DNA from: an uncultured Pseudomonadota bacterium
GTDB lineage: Bacteria > Myxococcota_A > UBA796 > UBA9615
Length of the DNA: 23,161 nt
Assembly (NCBI GenBank): GCA_937907595.1
Contig: CALCXL010000753.1
Span: 1-23,161 of the forward strand
Direction of reading: 5' to 3'
The position numbers and the translations under genes are program-made. Each line of letters begins with the position of its first letter. Within the stretch, counting starts at the first letter, position 1. Under the pieces are notes generated by a model. It saw only the letters and a list, made by a program, of their open reading frames with translations. It made no database searches and had not been told where the DNA came from. Positions 1-7,565 of this stretch are shown here, in pieces.

Positions 1-1
1 C

Positions 2-37
2 TACGCCGCCGGCCTCGAACGGATCGAGCCCGAGTAG
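2..37 (+). CDS. C-terminal tail of an upstream gene (partial)
   Basis: An open frame runs from the window edge to a TAG at 35-37 and encodes YAAGLERIEPE at its end. It lies 15 bases before the next gene on the same strand, as expected for a preceding operon member. Eleven residues are too few to name a family, and a chance open frame is possible in DNA this GC-rich. Confidence 0.3.
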   Translation, partial: YAAGLERIEPE

Positions 38-52
38 GCACCCCGGCCCCGG

Positions 53-1078
53 GTGGCGTCGGCCCGCTCCAGCGGTCATCCTGTCGCCGTGGTCGACCGC
101 TTTCTGACCCTGTGCGCGTTGGTGACCCTGGTGGCTTGCGTGGCCCTCCTGCGGGTCCAGCCGCGGGTGGCCGTCGAGTCGGCCCGGGGGCCCAAATGCG
201 ATGACGTCGCCGCCTTCGACTCCCTCCGTGAGGGCCTCCGCGCCCACCCCCTGCAGGCGGACAGCCCCGTGAAGCAGGCCGAGCTCAGCGCGCTGTACCG
301 GCGCTGCGGCCAGCTCGAGGAGGCGGCCGAGGAGGTGCTGGTCCTGCTCAACGACTACGGCCCCGACGGAGCCTGGGCCCGGAGCAACGCCGAGGACGCG
401 ACCGCGCGGGGCGCCGCGGTGGAGGCGGTGGCGACCGCCGTGCTGGAGCTGGCCGACGCCCTGTCAGCGCCGGTGGGACGGGACCCGTCGCCCATGGAGC
501 TGGCCCACGCCATGGAGCTTCACCAGGCCTACTTCGAGCTGTTTCCCGACGGGCGTGGGGCCGCCGATCGCCGCATGCGCTTCGGCGACCTCCTGGATCT
601 GGGCGGCCGGCACGAGCAGGCGGGGCAGCAGTACAGCATGGCGGCCCTGGTGACCGACGACGGCGCCGCGGCCGAGCGCGCCGTGGCCCGAGCCCGCGAG
701 GTCCGCCAGAACGCACCCCCCGCCGATCTGGGCGCCGGCGAGCCCTGGGGCACCCGCGTGGTGGGCGCCGCCGCGGCCCTGGACGCCTGCCTGCCAGCGC
801 AGCCCCACGAGGGCGGCCCCGGCGCCCCCGCGGACCCCACCGAGCACTGGCGCCTCAACGGTCGCTGGCTGGGCGGGTGGTCCCTGGGACCGTCGGTGGG
901 ATCGCCCTGGGACGACAGCCGCGTGGCCGCCTTTCGCGCCTGCGCCGAGCCCTTGTTGGGCGACGGGCCCGCGCTCGTGCTCGCGGGGCCGCGCAGCTAC
1001 GTGGACCGCGAGGCCGACGCGTTGATGGCGCTGCTCAGCGCTTTGGGGGAGTCGTGGGACGGCCGACCCTTGGATTGA
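53..1078 (+). CDS. Membrane-anchored or secreted protein of unknown function, helical-repeat-like
   Basis: This 341-residue protein has a GTG start at 53. A hydrophobic stretch at about residues 18-35 (FLTLCALVTLVACVALL) would act as a signal anchor. Residues 50-220 are Ala/Leu/Glu-rich helices with a TPR-like feel, for example ELSALYRRCGQLEEAAEEVLVLL, but I cannot assign a defined TPR. The C-terminal third is Pro/Gly-rich and unrecognised. A second GTG near 89 would give a shorter n-region and is also possible. The gene overlaps the next one by about 25 bases, or by 4 if the alternative TTG start is used, so it probably belongs to the operon with the M16-like pair and FetAB. I do not recognise the family; an envelope helper for the downstream proteins is only a guess from context. 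Confidence 0.65.
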   Translation: MASARSSGHPVAVVDRFLTLCALVTLVACVALLRVQPRVAVESARGPKCDDVAAFDSLREGLRAHPLQADSPVKQAELSALYRRCGQLEEAAEEVLVLLNDYGPDGAWARSNAEDATARGAAVEAVATAVLELADALSAPVGRDPSPMELAHAMELHQAYFELFPDGRGAADRRMRFGDLLDLGGRHEQAGQQYSMAALVTDDGAAAERAVARAREVRQNAPPADLGAGEPWGTRVVGAAAALDACLPAQPHEGGPGAPADPTEHWRLNGRWLGGWSLGPSVGSPWDDSRVAAFRACAEPLLGDGPALVLAGPRSYVDREADALMALLSALGESWDGRPLD

Positions 1079-2127
1079 TCGCGCTGCTCCTGCTGGGCAC
1101 CGCCCAGGCCGGAGAGCGTGTGCCCCACGACCGCGTGCTGCTGCGCGGCGACGTGCCCCTGCGCCTGGCGATCGACCCGTCCCCGGTCTGCGCCCTGGAT
1201 CTGCGGGTGGACGCGGTCGACGGCGGCGCCCTGGTGGCCGCGTGGTCCGAAGCGCTGCGGGCCGGGCACGGCGACAGCGGCCTGCGGTTGGAGCTCCCCG
1301 GGGACGGCGACGTGGGCCTGCGCATGTCCGCCCCGGCGCCCGAGTTCCCGGCCCTGATCAGCACCCTGGGCGCGGCGGTCCAAGGGGGCCCGGCGGCGGC
1401 GTCCTGGAGGGGCCTGGCCCTGGTCTGTCCCGGCCCGAGCAAGGCCTGGATCGCGCGGCTGGACCACGCCTTCGGTCTGCCCCGGCGGGTGCTCCGCACC
1501 GAGCGGCGTCCCGCGTCGACGACCCCCTGGGAGCCCCTGTCCATCGTCCGCGGCGAGCCCTCCTTGCTGCTGCGGTGGCGGGCGGGCGACCTGAGCGAGG
1601 TGGAGGCCAGCCTGGCCCTGGAGCTTCGCCGCGCGACCGTCGCCCACGCGCTGGCCCAGGAGGAGATCGATGCCACAGTGACCGTCAACACCGCCTTCGG
1701 GCCCGGCCAGCAGGACGTCTCCCTCCGCGTGGACTTCGGGGAGCGCCAGGCGGTGCGTCCCCTGCTCGACCTCGTCAAGGGCGCCCTGGCCGAGCACCAG
1801 GAGGCTCCGCTGGACCAAAGCACGCTGGACGCGCGCTGGCGGGCCCAGGAGACCGCCCTGCTGCGCCGCATCGATCCGCCGATGGACCGGGCGCGCGTCC
1901 TGGCCGATCGGGAGGACTGGGGCGCCGATCCCTCGGCCGATCTGGAGGCCGCGCAGCGAGGCTCGGCCCGCTCCTTCCACCAGCGCTGCGAGGCCCTGGA
2001 CGTCGACCGCGCCGCCGTCTGGATCAGCCACCCCAGGCCGCCGACCCACGGCGAGCTCCGTCCGGAGGAGACGCGGGCCCGCAACCCGATCCTGGAGCCG
2101 TCCTTCGACGACGAGGAGGACCTGTGA
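1054..2127 (+). CDS. Secreted M16-peptidase-like protein, no zinc motif (first of pair)
   Basis: From a GTG at 1054 the 357-residue product begins MGRPTLGLIALLLLGTAQAG, a clear signal peptide ending AQA. A TTG at 1075 lies in the same frame and forms a TTGA overlap with the previous stop; it would give a shorter signal without the Arg. The alternating strand/helix pattern, especially residues about 170-330 with paired helices, a strand at VTVNTAFGPGQQDVSLRVDF and a long helix, resembles one half of an insulinase-family (M16) protein. No HxxEH zinc motif is present, so proteolysis is not expected. Bacterial M16 proteins often occur as active plus inactive neighbours; here the partner directly downstream also looks inactive. 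The family call rests on pattern and neighbour. The secreted location is more secure. Confidence 0.5.
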   Translation: MGRPTLGLIALLLLGTAQAGERVPHDRVLLRGDVPLRLAIDPSPVCALDLRVDAVDGGALVAAWSEALRAGHGDSGLRLELPGDGDVGLRMSAPAPEFPALISTLGAAVQGGPAAASWRGLALVCPGPSKAWIARLDHAFGLPRRVLRTERRPASTTPWEPLSIVRGEPSLLLRWRAGDLSEVEASLALELRRATVAHALAQEEIDATVTVNTAFGPGQQDVSLRVDFGERQAVRPLLDLVKGALAEHQEAPLDQSTLDARWRAQETALLRRIDPPMDRARVLADREDWGADPSADLEAAQRGSARSFHQRCEALDVDRAAVWISHPRPPTHGELRPEETRARNPILEPSFDDEEDL

Positions 2128-3287
2128 TCGCCCCCCTGCTGGCCGCGCTGGCCCTCACCCTGCCGCCGACCGTCGGCTTCCAGCACTCCTCGGGCCTGGA
2201 CGTCGTGCTGGTGGAGCAGCCGGGGCTGCCCCTGGTGTCCGTGGGCTTCGTGCTGCTGGACGATCCGCGGCAGGCGCCGGACCTGCAGCGGGAGGTCGGC
2301 CGCCAGCTCCTGCGCGCGCGGGTGGGCGATCCGGACGGGCTCACCGCCCACGAGCTGCGGCTGCAGGGCGGGGACGCCGAGCCCGTGGACGTCGCCGACG
2401 GGCAGCTCTGGAGCTTCGGGGTGGCGCCGGGCCAGCTCCCGATCTTCCTGGACCACCTGGCGGAGCTGCTGTCGCGTCCGCAGCCCGTGGACGATCGCGA
2501 GGGCCGCGCCTGGGGGAGCATGCCCGGAAACAGCAGCGCCGGCCTCCAGCAGCTGGCGCAGGCCCGCGCCCTGGGCCACGACCAGCGCACGCCGCCCCCG
2601 TCGGGCCCCTGGCCGCGCGTCTTCGTGGACCACGCCACCGCCTGGGTCGTTCCGGGCAACGCGCGCTTGATCGTGGCCGGCGCCATCGACGAGGTGGAGC
2701 TGCGAAAGCACCTGGACCACGCCCTGGCCAGCTGGCCCAAGGCCACTCCGGAACCCCTGCGCGCCGCCCGCTTACGGGACGCCGACAGCGAGCCCGTGGC
2801 GCAGGTCCTGGGGCTGCGCGGAGCCGAGCAGGCGGCCTACGCCGTGGCCTTCCGCCTCCCCCCCGCCGGGCTGCGCTCGGTGGCGGCCTGGCTCCTGGCG
2901 ACGGAGTTCGTGGGCAGTGAGCCGGTCTGGCGTCTGGCGGCGCGGCCCGAGCAGGGCCTTTATTCGGCGTCGGCGCTGGGAGGGGCCTCGGCCGAGGAGC
3001 TGCAGGGCGACCTGATCGGGGCGCTGGAGGCCCTGGTGGACGGCCTGCCCCCAGACCTGCACGCCCGCCGGGTGAGGCTGGTGCGCAACCGGCTGATCGC
3101 GGGCATGGCCGGGCGCGCGGGCGCCGTGGCGACCTGGGCGCAGCTGCGGGCCCTGGGCCTGGGCGCGACGGAGTTTCCCACCCTGTTGGCGGCCCTGGAC
3201 GAGGTGAGCCACGAGGACCTGGCCGCCTTCGCGGCGGCGCTGCTGTCGGGCTCCCAGCGCGTCGACGTGCTCGAGACCGTGCAGTGA
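2124..3287 (+). CDS. Degenerate M16-family (insulinase-like) peptidase homologue
   Basis: This 387-residue protein starts at a GTG at 2124 that overlaps the previous stop (GTGA). The N-terminus (MIAPLLAALALTLPPTVGF) is a likely signal sequence. The fold markers of M16 are visible: an opening strand 'SGLDVVLVEQPGLPLVSVGF', a Gly-Gly turn followed by strands and a helix at about 76-120 (HELRLQGGDAEPV to LAELLSRP), and the domain-closing 'PGNARLIVAGAIDEVELRKH' at about 178-196, typical of 'VGD(v/i)...' in M16B proteins. Where active enzymes have HxxEH, this protein reads LQREVGRQLL (about 54-63), so the zinc ligands are missing. By family analogy it may act as a structural or binding subunit. 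It is translationally coupled to fetA downstream (GTGA). Confidence 0.72.
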   Translation: MIAPLLAALALTLPPTVGFQHSSGLDVVLVEQPGLPLVSVGFVLLDDPRQAPDLQREVGRQLLRARVGDPDGLTAHELRLQGGDAEPVDVADGQLWSFGVAPGQLPIFLDHLAELLSRPQPVDDREGRAWGSMPGNSSAGLQQLAQARALGHDQRTPPPSGPWPRVFVDHATAWVVPGNARLIVAGAIDEVELRKHLDHALASWPKATPEPLRAARLRDADSEPVAQVLGLRGAEQAAYAVAFRLPPAGLRSVAAWLLATEFVGSEPVWRLAARPEQGLYSASALGGASAEELQGDLIGALEALVDGLPPDLHARRVRLVRNRLIAGMAGRAGAVATWAQLRALGLGATEFPTLLAALDEVSHEDLAAFAAALLSGSQRVDVLETVQ

Positions 3288-3898
3288 GCGTCCTGGAGGT
3301 CCAGGGCCTGCGGATCCGACGGGGCGATCGCGTGGTGATCGACGGGCTGGATCTGCGCATGGCGATCGGGGAGACCGTGGTCCTGCAGGGTCCGTCCGGG
3401 TCGGGCAAGTCCAGCCTGCTGCGGGCGATCGCCAACCTGGATCCGCTGGAGGCGGGCACGATCACCCTGGACGGGAGGACGGCGCAGCAGTGGGGGTCGC
3501 CGGCCTGGCGCGCGCGGGTCCGCCTGGTGCCGCAGCAGGTCCCGGGCCTGCCGGGAAGCCCCTGGGACAGCGCCAGAATCATCGACCGCTACGCCGCCAG
3601 CCCCTTGGGGAGCGATCCCGCCGCCCTGGCCGAGCGCTGGGAGCTGCCCGCTGCGCGCTGGGATCAACCCTGGTCCCGCCTGTCTGGGGGCGAGCAGCAG
3701 CGCTGCCTCCTGGCCCTGGCGCTGTGCCGCCCCTCCGATCTGCTCTTGCTGGACGAGCCGACCTCCGCCCTGGACCCGGCGTCGGCGGCCGCCGTGGAGG
3801 CGAGCCTGGACGGCCGCAGCGCGATCTGGATCACCCACGACCCCGAGCAGGCCGCGCGGGTGGCCGATCGGATCGTCCGCCTGGACCCGCAGCCGTGA
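3284..3898 (+). CDS. fetA: ABC transporter ATPase, FetA/YbbL type (iron export)
   Basis: This 204-residue ABC ATPase has all core motifs: Walker A GPSGSGKS (36-43), Q-loop at Q84/Q85, signature LSGGEQQR (133-140), Walker B LLLLDEP (153-159) and H-loop H185 (ITHD). The GTG start at 3284 overlaps the stop of the M16-like gene. Its partner 55 bases downstream is an unmistakable FetB-family permease, which makes this the FetA component. In E. coli FetAB exports iron and helps resist oxidative stress; plant homologues (STAR1/ALS3) relate to aluminium tolerance. The substrate here is inferred, not shown. It is somewhat shorter than many ABC ATPases, with compact C-terminal sequence after the H-loop. 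The ATPase role is very secure. Confidence 0.9.
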   Translation: MSVLEVQGLRIRRGDRVVIDGLDLRMAIGETVVLQGPSGSGKSSLLRAIANLDPLEAGTITLDGRTAQQWGSPAWRARVRLVPQQVPGLPGSPWDSARIIDRYAASPLGSDPAALAERWELPAARWDQPWSRLSGGEQQRCLLALALCRPSDLLLLDEPTSALDPASAAAVEASLDGRSAIWITHDPEQAARVADRIVRLDPQP

Positions 3899-3940
3899 CG
3901 GTTCAGACCGGTCGCCGCGGGCCCCCGGAGGGCTCCGTCG

Positions 3941-3946
3941 AGGAGG
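3941..3946 (+). promoter_or_regulatory. Ribosome binding site for fetB
   Basis: AGGAGG lies 7 bases before the GTG at 3954. It supports that start and shows fetB has its own strong initiation signal rather than depending on overlap with fetA. Confidence 0.75.
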
Positions 3947-3953
3947 CGCGGCC

Positions 3954-4751
3954 GTGAGCGGCCCCATCGACCTGAGCCTGTGGGATCTGGCCGCCGGCGC
4001 GGCCCTCATCGCCGTCAACGGGGCGCTCTCCGCGTGGCTGGGCCTGGGGCTGGGGCGTCGGCTCCTGATCGCGTCCCTCCGGACCATCGTGCAGCTGCTG
4101 ATCCTGGGCTACGCCCTCGACTTCGTGTTCGGGCTGCAGCACGCGTGGCCGGTCCTGGCGTTCGGCGCGGCGATGATCGCGCTGGCGGCCCGGGAGTCCC
4201 TGCAGCGCAGCACCCGGCGGTGGGCGGGGGCGGGTCCGGCGGCGCTGCTGTCGCTGTTCGTGGCCGCGGGGGGCACGGTGGTCCTGGCGTCGGCGGGCAT
4301 CGTCGGCGTCGAGCCCTGGTGGGAGCCGCGGTACCTGCTGCCCATGCTCGGCATGATCCTGGGCAACAGCCTGACCGGCATCAGCCTCGGACTGGACCGC
4401 TGCCTGGCGGAGCTGGACGAGGGCGCGCCGCGGGTGGAGCTCGCCCTGGCCTTCGGAGCCACCCGCTGGGAGGCCGCGCGTCCGGTGGCGGCGGAGGCCC
4501 TGCGCACCGGCATGGTGCCCATCCTCAACTCCATGGCCGTCGTGGGCCTGGTCACGATCCCGGGGATGATGACGGGCCAGATCCTGGGGGGGGTGCCCCC
4601 GGCCCTGGCCGCTCGCTACCAGATCCTGATCCTGTTCCTGATCGCGTCGGCGACGGCGATGGGCACGGCGGGGGCGGTCCTGCTGTCGCTCCGCGCGCTC
4701 TTCGACGATCAGCACCGCCTGCGCCGCGAGCGGATCCTGCGGGTGGAGTAG
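3954..4751 (+). CDS. fetB: Iron-export ABC permease, FetB/YbbM (UPF0014) family
   Basis: This 265-residue integral membrane protein has about seven hydrophobic segments. Family hallmarks are the opening 'LWDLAAGAALIAVNGALSAWL', the 'LRTIVQLLILGYAL' segment (about 42-55), the 'GMILGNSLTGISLGLDR' block (133-149) and the cytoplasmic coupling region 'ELALAFGATRWEAARPVA' (162-179) leading to 'VGLVTIPGMMTGQILGG'. These match the UPF0014/FetB permeases, which pair with FetA to export metal from the cytoplasm. The length is normal for the family. It follows fetA and ends the operon, just before a strong hairpin shared with the convergent esterase gene. Metal identity (iron or other) cannot be read from sequence. 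Confidence 0.9.
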   Translation: MSGPIDLSLWDLAAGAALIAVNGALSAWLGLGLGRRLLIASLRTIVQLLILGYALDFVFGLQHAWPVLAFGAAMIALAARESLQRSTRRWAGAGPAALLSLFVAAGGTVVLASAGIVGVEPWWEPRYLLPMLGMILGNSLTGISLGLDRCLAELDEGAPRVELALAFGATRWEAARPVAAEALRTGMVPILNSMAVVGLVTIPGMMTGQILGGVPPALAARYQILILFLIASATAMGTAGAVLLSLRALFDDQHRLRRERILRVE

Positions 4752-4760
4752 GGGAGGGGA

Positions 4761-4800
4761 GGCGGATGGGTGAGGTCGATCGCTCGCCCCTTGCGCCGCC
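4761..4800. terminator. Hairpin between convergent genes, probable bidirectional terminator
   Basis: The 50-base gap between the fetB stop and the esterase stop holds an outer stem GGCGG (4761-4765) with CCGCC (4796-4800). An inner stem GGGTGAG (4768-4774) pairs with CTCGCCC (4783-4789), including one G-T pair, around an 8-base loop. No clear T-run follows, so intrinsic termination is likely but not proven. Confidence 0.5.
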
Positions 4801-4801
4801 A

Positions 4802-6451
4802 TCATGGGCCGAAGAGGTCGTCCCAGAAGTCGCAGTAGTCGCTGCGCACCCCGGCCCCTGCGCGGATCTCCGGTCCGAACTCCAGGTGCCGGTCCTCCAG
4901 CCCCCCGAGCGTGGGCCAGGGCACCGCCTGGCTCGGATCGTCCAGGTCCCGCCCCGCCGCCAGCCGCGTCCAGTGCCGCAGGGTCTCCAACTGCACCGCG
5001 CGATCTTCGTCCGTGATGCTGTAGCCCGTGGCCTCCGCCACCGCGTCCAGGCCCTGGAAGACGTAGAGCAGCTCCAGCCCATGAAAGGCGCCCAATTCAG
5101 GTCCGGCGGCCCCGGAGGGGGCCAGGGTGAAGAAGTAGCGGTGCACCGGCGCCGACTGCGAGGCGTCGGCCGCCCGGGCGATGCGGCGCGCGGGGCAGAG
5201 GAACTGGGCGTCCGAGGTCAGGGCGATCCAGGCCCAGCGCGGCGACGCGAAGTCCTCCGGGGGGTACTGCGCCAGGACCTCGCTGGCCCGGGTCTGGAAG
5301 ATCGTGGCCACGGCGGCGTTGTAGGCCGCCTCCGACATCGGCCCCAGCAACGTCGCCGTCTCGTCTTCGTTGGCGCCCACGACCAGGGGGACGTCGTGCT
5401 GTCGCCCCCCCTCCAGGGCGCGCTGGGGGAGCTCGGGCAGGACCACGCCGTCCACCACCGGCCCGAAGCCGCCGCCGCCCATGATGCCGTTGGAGGCGAC
5501 GTCGGAGCTGAGCGCGGCCAGATCGTCGGCGGGCACCTGGCGCAGGCAGTTGGCCACGTCCGCGGCGTCCGCGCAGCCCAGCTCCTCCGCCCACACGACG
5601 CCCGCCTGTTCCTCCAGGGCCAGGGTGGCGCCCCCGCAGCCGCCGCTCTCCATGAGCGCGGCCGAGAAGAGCCCCTCCGCCGCGGGGCTGGTCATCAAGG
5701 CGCAGACGTTGGTGGCGCCGGCCGACTCGCCGAAGAGCAGCACGCGGTCGGGATCACCCCCGAAGGCCGCGATGTTGGCGCGCACCCAGCGCAGGGCCTC
5801 CAGGAGGTCGAGCAGGCCGTAGTTGCCCGATCGCCCGCCGTCCTCGTCGCCCAGGGCCGGGTGGGCCAGGTAGCCCAGGGCGCCCAGCCGGTAGTTGGCC
5901 GTGACCACCACGACGTCGGCGGCCCGGACCACGCGCCCCCCGTCGTAGAGCAGGGCGTCGCTGCCGGCGATCGTCTCCCGGGTGGAGCCCTGGATGTGGC
6001 CGCCGCCGTGCACGAAGAAGAGCACCGGGCGGGGCTCGTCGGGGGCGCCGAGCTCCGGGGTCCAGACGTTGAGCTGAAGGCAGTCCTCGTCGCCGGTGAG
6101 CACGCCGTCGGCGAGCTGCGGGCAGCGGGGGCCCAGGGTCTGCGCGGGCCGGACCTGGGGATCGCAGACCGGGGGCTCAGGCGCCGTCCATCGTCGCTCG
6201 TCGGTCGGCGCCTGGGCGAAGGGCACCCCCAGGAAGCCCCAGCCGCCCGGTACGGCCACGCCCTGCAGCGGACCGACGGTGGTGTACACGAGGTCGTCGC
6301 CGGCCGGCCCGGGCTCCTCGCAGCCGGCGGAGTCGTCGTCGTCGAGGTCGATGGGGGTGGCATCGTCGTCGTCGACGGAGAGGGGGCCCTCGACGCAGCC
6401 CGCCAGGAGCAAGAGCAGCAGGCCGCCCCCGAGGGATCGCGCCGAGCTCAG
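4802..6451 (-). CDS. Type-B carboxylesterase lipoprotein (alpha/beta hydrolase)
   Basis: From the CTG at 6451 the 549-residue product begins MSSARSLGGGLLLLLLAGC, a textbook lipoprotein signal with lipobox LAGC (Cys19). An acidic spacer follows with two DDDD runs. The body is a carboxylesterase/cholinesterase-family hydrolase: oxyanion HGGG (148-151), SGNYGLLDLLEALRWVRANI (208-227), nucleophile elbow GESAG with Ser243, GANEDE with acid Glu364, and FHGLEL with His457. Length and order are normal for the family. The start is odd: CTG overlaps the upstream stop as CTGA. The only other nearby candidate is a GTG at 6532, which would add 27 residues before the signal. The substrate is unknown. It is probably anchored in the outer membrane and co-transcribed with the copper monooxygenase-like gene. 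Confidence 0.9.
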   Translation of the reverse strand: MSSARSLGGGLLLLLLAGCVEGPLSVDDDDATPIDLDDDDSAGCEEPGPAGDDLVYTTVGPLQGVAVPGGWGFLGVPFAQAPTDERRWTAPEPPVCDPQVRPAQTLGPRCPQLADGVLTGDEDCLQLNVWTPELGAPDEPRPVLFFVHGGGHIQGSTRETIAGSDALLYDGGRVVRAADVVVVTANYRLGALGYLAHPALGDEDGGRSGNYGLLDLLEALRWVRANIAAFGGDPDRVLLFGESAGATNVCALMTSPAAEGLFSAALMESGGCGGATLALEEQAGVVWAEELGCADAADVANCLRQVPADDLAALSSDVASNGIMGGGGFGPVVDGVVLPELPQRALEGGRQHDVPLVVGANEDETATLLGPMSEAAYNAAVATIFQTRASEVLAQYPPEDFASPRWAWIALTSDAQFLCPARRIARAADASQSAPVHRYFFTLAPSGAAGPELGAFHGLELLYVFQGLDAVAEATGYSITDEDRAVQLETLRHWTRLAAGRDLDDPSQAVPWPTLGGLEDRHLEFGPEIRAGAGVRSDYCDFWDDLFGP

Positions 6452-7485
6452 TTCGGCGGCCCGTTCTGCTGGCCGTTGCCGATGCAGTAGATCGCCTGGT
6501 CGATGGGGTAGCCCACGCCGAAGGTCGTGCACATCTCCTCCGGGAAGGAGAGGGGGTGGTCCTCGGTGTTGAACCAGGAGCACTCGGTCCGGAAGGAGTC
6601 GCCTGCGCGCACCACCCAGTCCCCGGGCTCGTAGAGGTCCACCTTCGGCTGGAAGCGCATGTCCGGCGTCCAGTCGTCCACCAGGTAGGCCTCCTCGCGG
6701 ACCGCGCCCTGGGGACCCAGGTGGTCGACCCGGTAGCGCTGCCCCCAACTGTGCATGTGCCCGCCGATGGCCAGGATGGTGACGTCGTTGTCCCACCCGC
6801 ACTCGAAGTCCAGGGTGGTGGTCTGGCCCGGGGTGAGCTGGAAGCCGCCGGCGTCGTGGTTGAAGGTGTTGACGAAGTTCTCCACGTCCTCCGACGGCAC
6901 CGTGTGCAGATCGAAGACGGCGCGGGTGCGCACGACCTCGTCGCTCCAGTTCACGAAGTGCACGTCGGCCATCCAGCGCTGCCCGGTGTCGAACCGAAAG
7001 GCCAACTCGGGCGGCAGGTCGACCCATTCGTAGCCCTCCGGCCAGTCGGGCCGCTCCCGCTCGTCGCCGTCCTCGGGCCGCCCCGGGCCGTCGCCGACGT
7101 GCACCGACTCCAGCAGGGTGGGCCGGGGCGGGAACTGCTCGTCCAGGCCCGAGCAGTCGATCAGCGCGCCGTCCTCCTTGTCCGCGTCCTCCACCTCCAG
7201 GGGCGCCTTGAGCAGGGAGTGATGGGCGAAGTTCGGGTCGTCGTGCACGACCATCTTGTAGACGCCGACGTCGGGGCCGTCGTACGTGCCGTAGAAGCAC
7301 CAGAACATCTCCTGCCCGGGCGGGATCTCCAGGACCGGGGTGACGATCTGGAAGCCGACGGCGGGGGGCTCGGGGATCGCCCGATCGCCGATCATCGTCG
7401 GCGTGGGGTCCTCTGCCGGCTCATCGGGCAAGGACTCGCAGGCGAAGAGGCTCAGGACGGCGAAGAGGGCGAAGGGTCGTTTCAC
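6448..7485 (-). CDS. Copper type II monooxygenase-like lipoprotein (PHM/DBM fold)
   Basis: This 345-residue protein starts at a GTG at 7485 with AGGGAG six bases upstream. The signal MKRPFALFAVLSLFAC ends in a lipobox-like LFAC. The ligand set of peptidylglycine alpha-hydroxylating monooxygenase is recognisable: the HH pair at 88-89 (NFAHHSLL), a VHF His at 176, the H-x-H pair at 243/245 (GGHMHSWG) and a Met at 318 within EEMC. In PHM these bind the two copper ions that hydroxylate substrates with O2 and ascorbate. Paired Cys residues also fit the disulfide-rich fold. The true substrate is unknown; animal PHM acts on glycine-extended peptides. An in-frame ATG at 7539 would add 18 residues. 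Its stop overlaps the esterase start. Confidence 0.8.
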   Translation of the reverse strand: MKRPFALFAVLSLFACESLPDEPAEDPTPTMIGDRAIPEPPAVGFQIVTPVLEIPPGQEMFWCFYGTYDGPDVGVYKMVVHDDPNFAHHSLLKAPLEVEDADKEDGALIDCSGLDEQFPPRPTLLESVHVGDGPGRPEDGDERERPDWPEGYEWVDLPPELAFRFDTGQRWMADVHFVNWSDEVVRTRAVFDLHTVPSEDVENFVNTFNHDAGGFQLTPGQTTTLDFECGWDNDVTILAIGGHMHSWGQRYRVDHLGPQGAVREEAYLVDDWTPDMRFQPKVDLYEPGDWVVRAGDSFRTECSWFNTEDHPLSFPEEMCTTFGVGYPIDQAIYCIGNGQQNGPPN

Positions 7486-7565
7486 GGGGTGCTCCCTGCC
7501 TGCAGGGTAGCGCCAGTCCTCCAGGGGATCGAGCGGCATCGTGGGGGGCACCTCCTCCGCGACCG

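Noticed and set aside
1035..2720. Long minus-strand open frame opposite the M16-like genes
   Set aside because: It is rich in Arg, Ser, Gly and Ala with no motif, and it lies opposite two genes with signal peptides and coherent folds. It is a GC-driven shadow.
3980..6490. Plus-strand 836-codon open frame across fetB and the esterase gene
   Set aside because: Its composition is low-complexity and Gly/Arg/Ala-rich, and it crosses two clearly coding genes on different strands.
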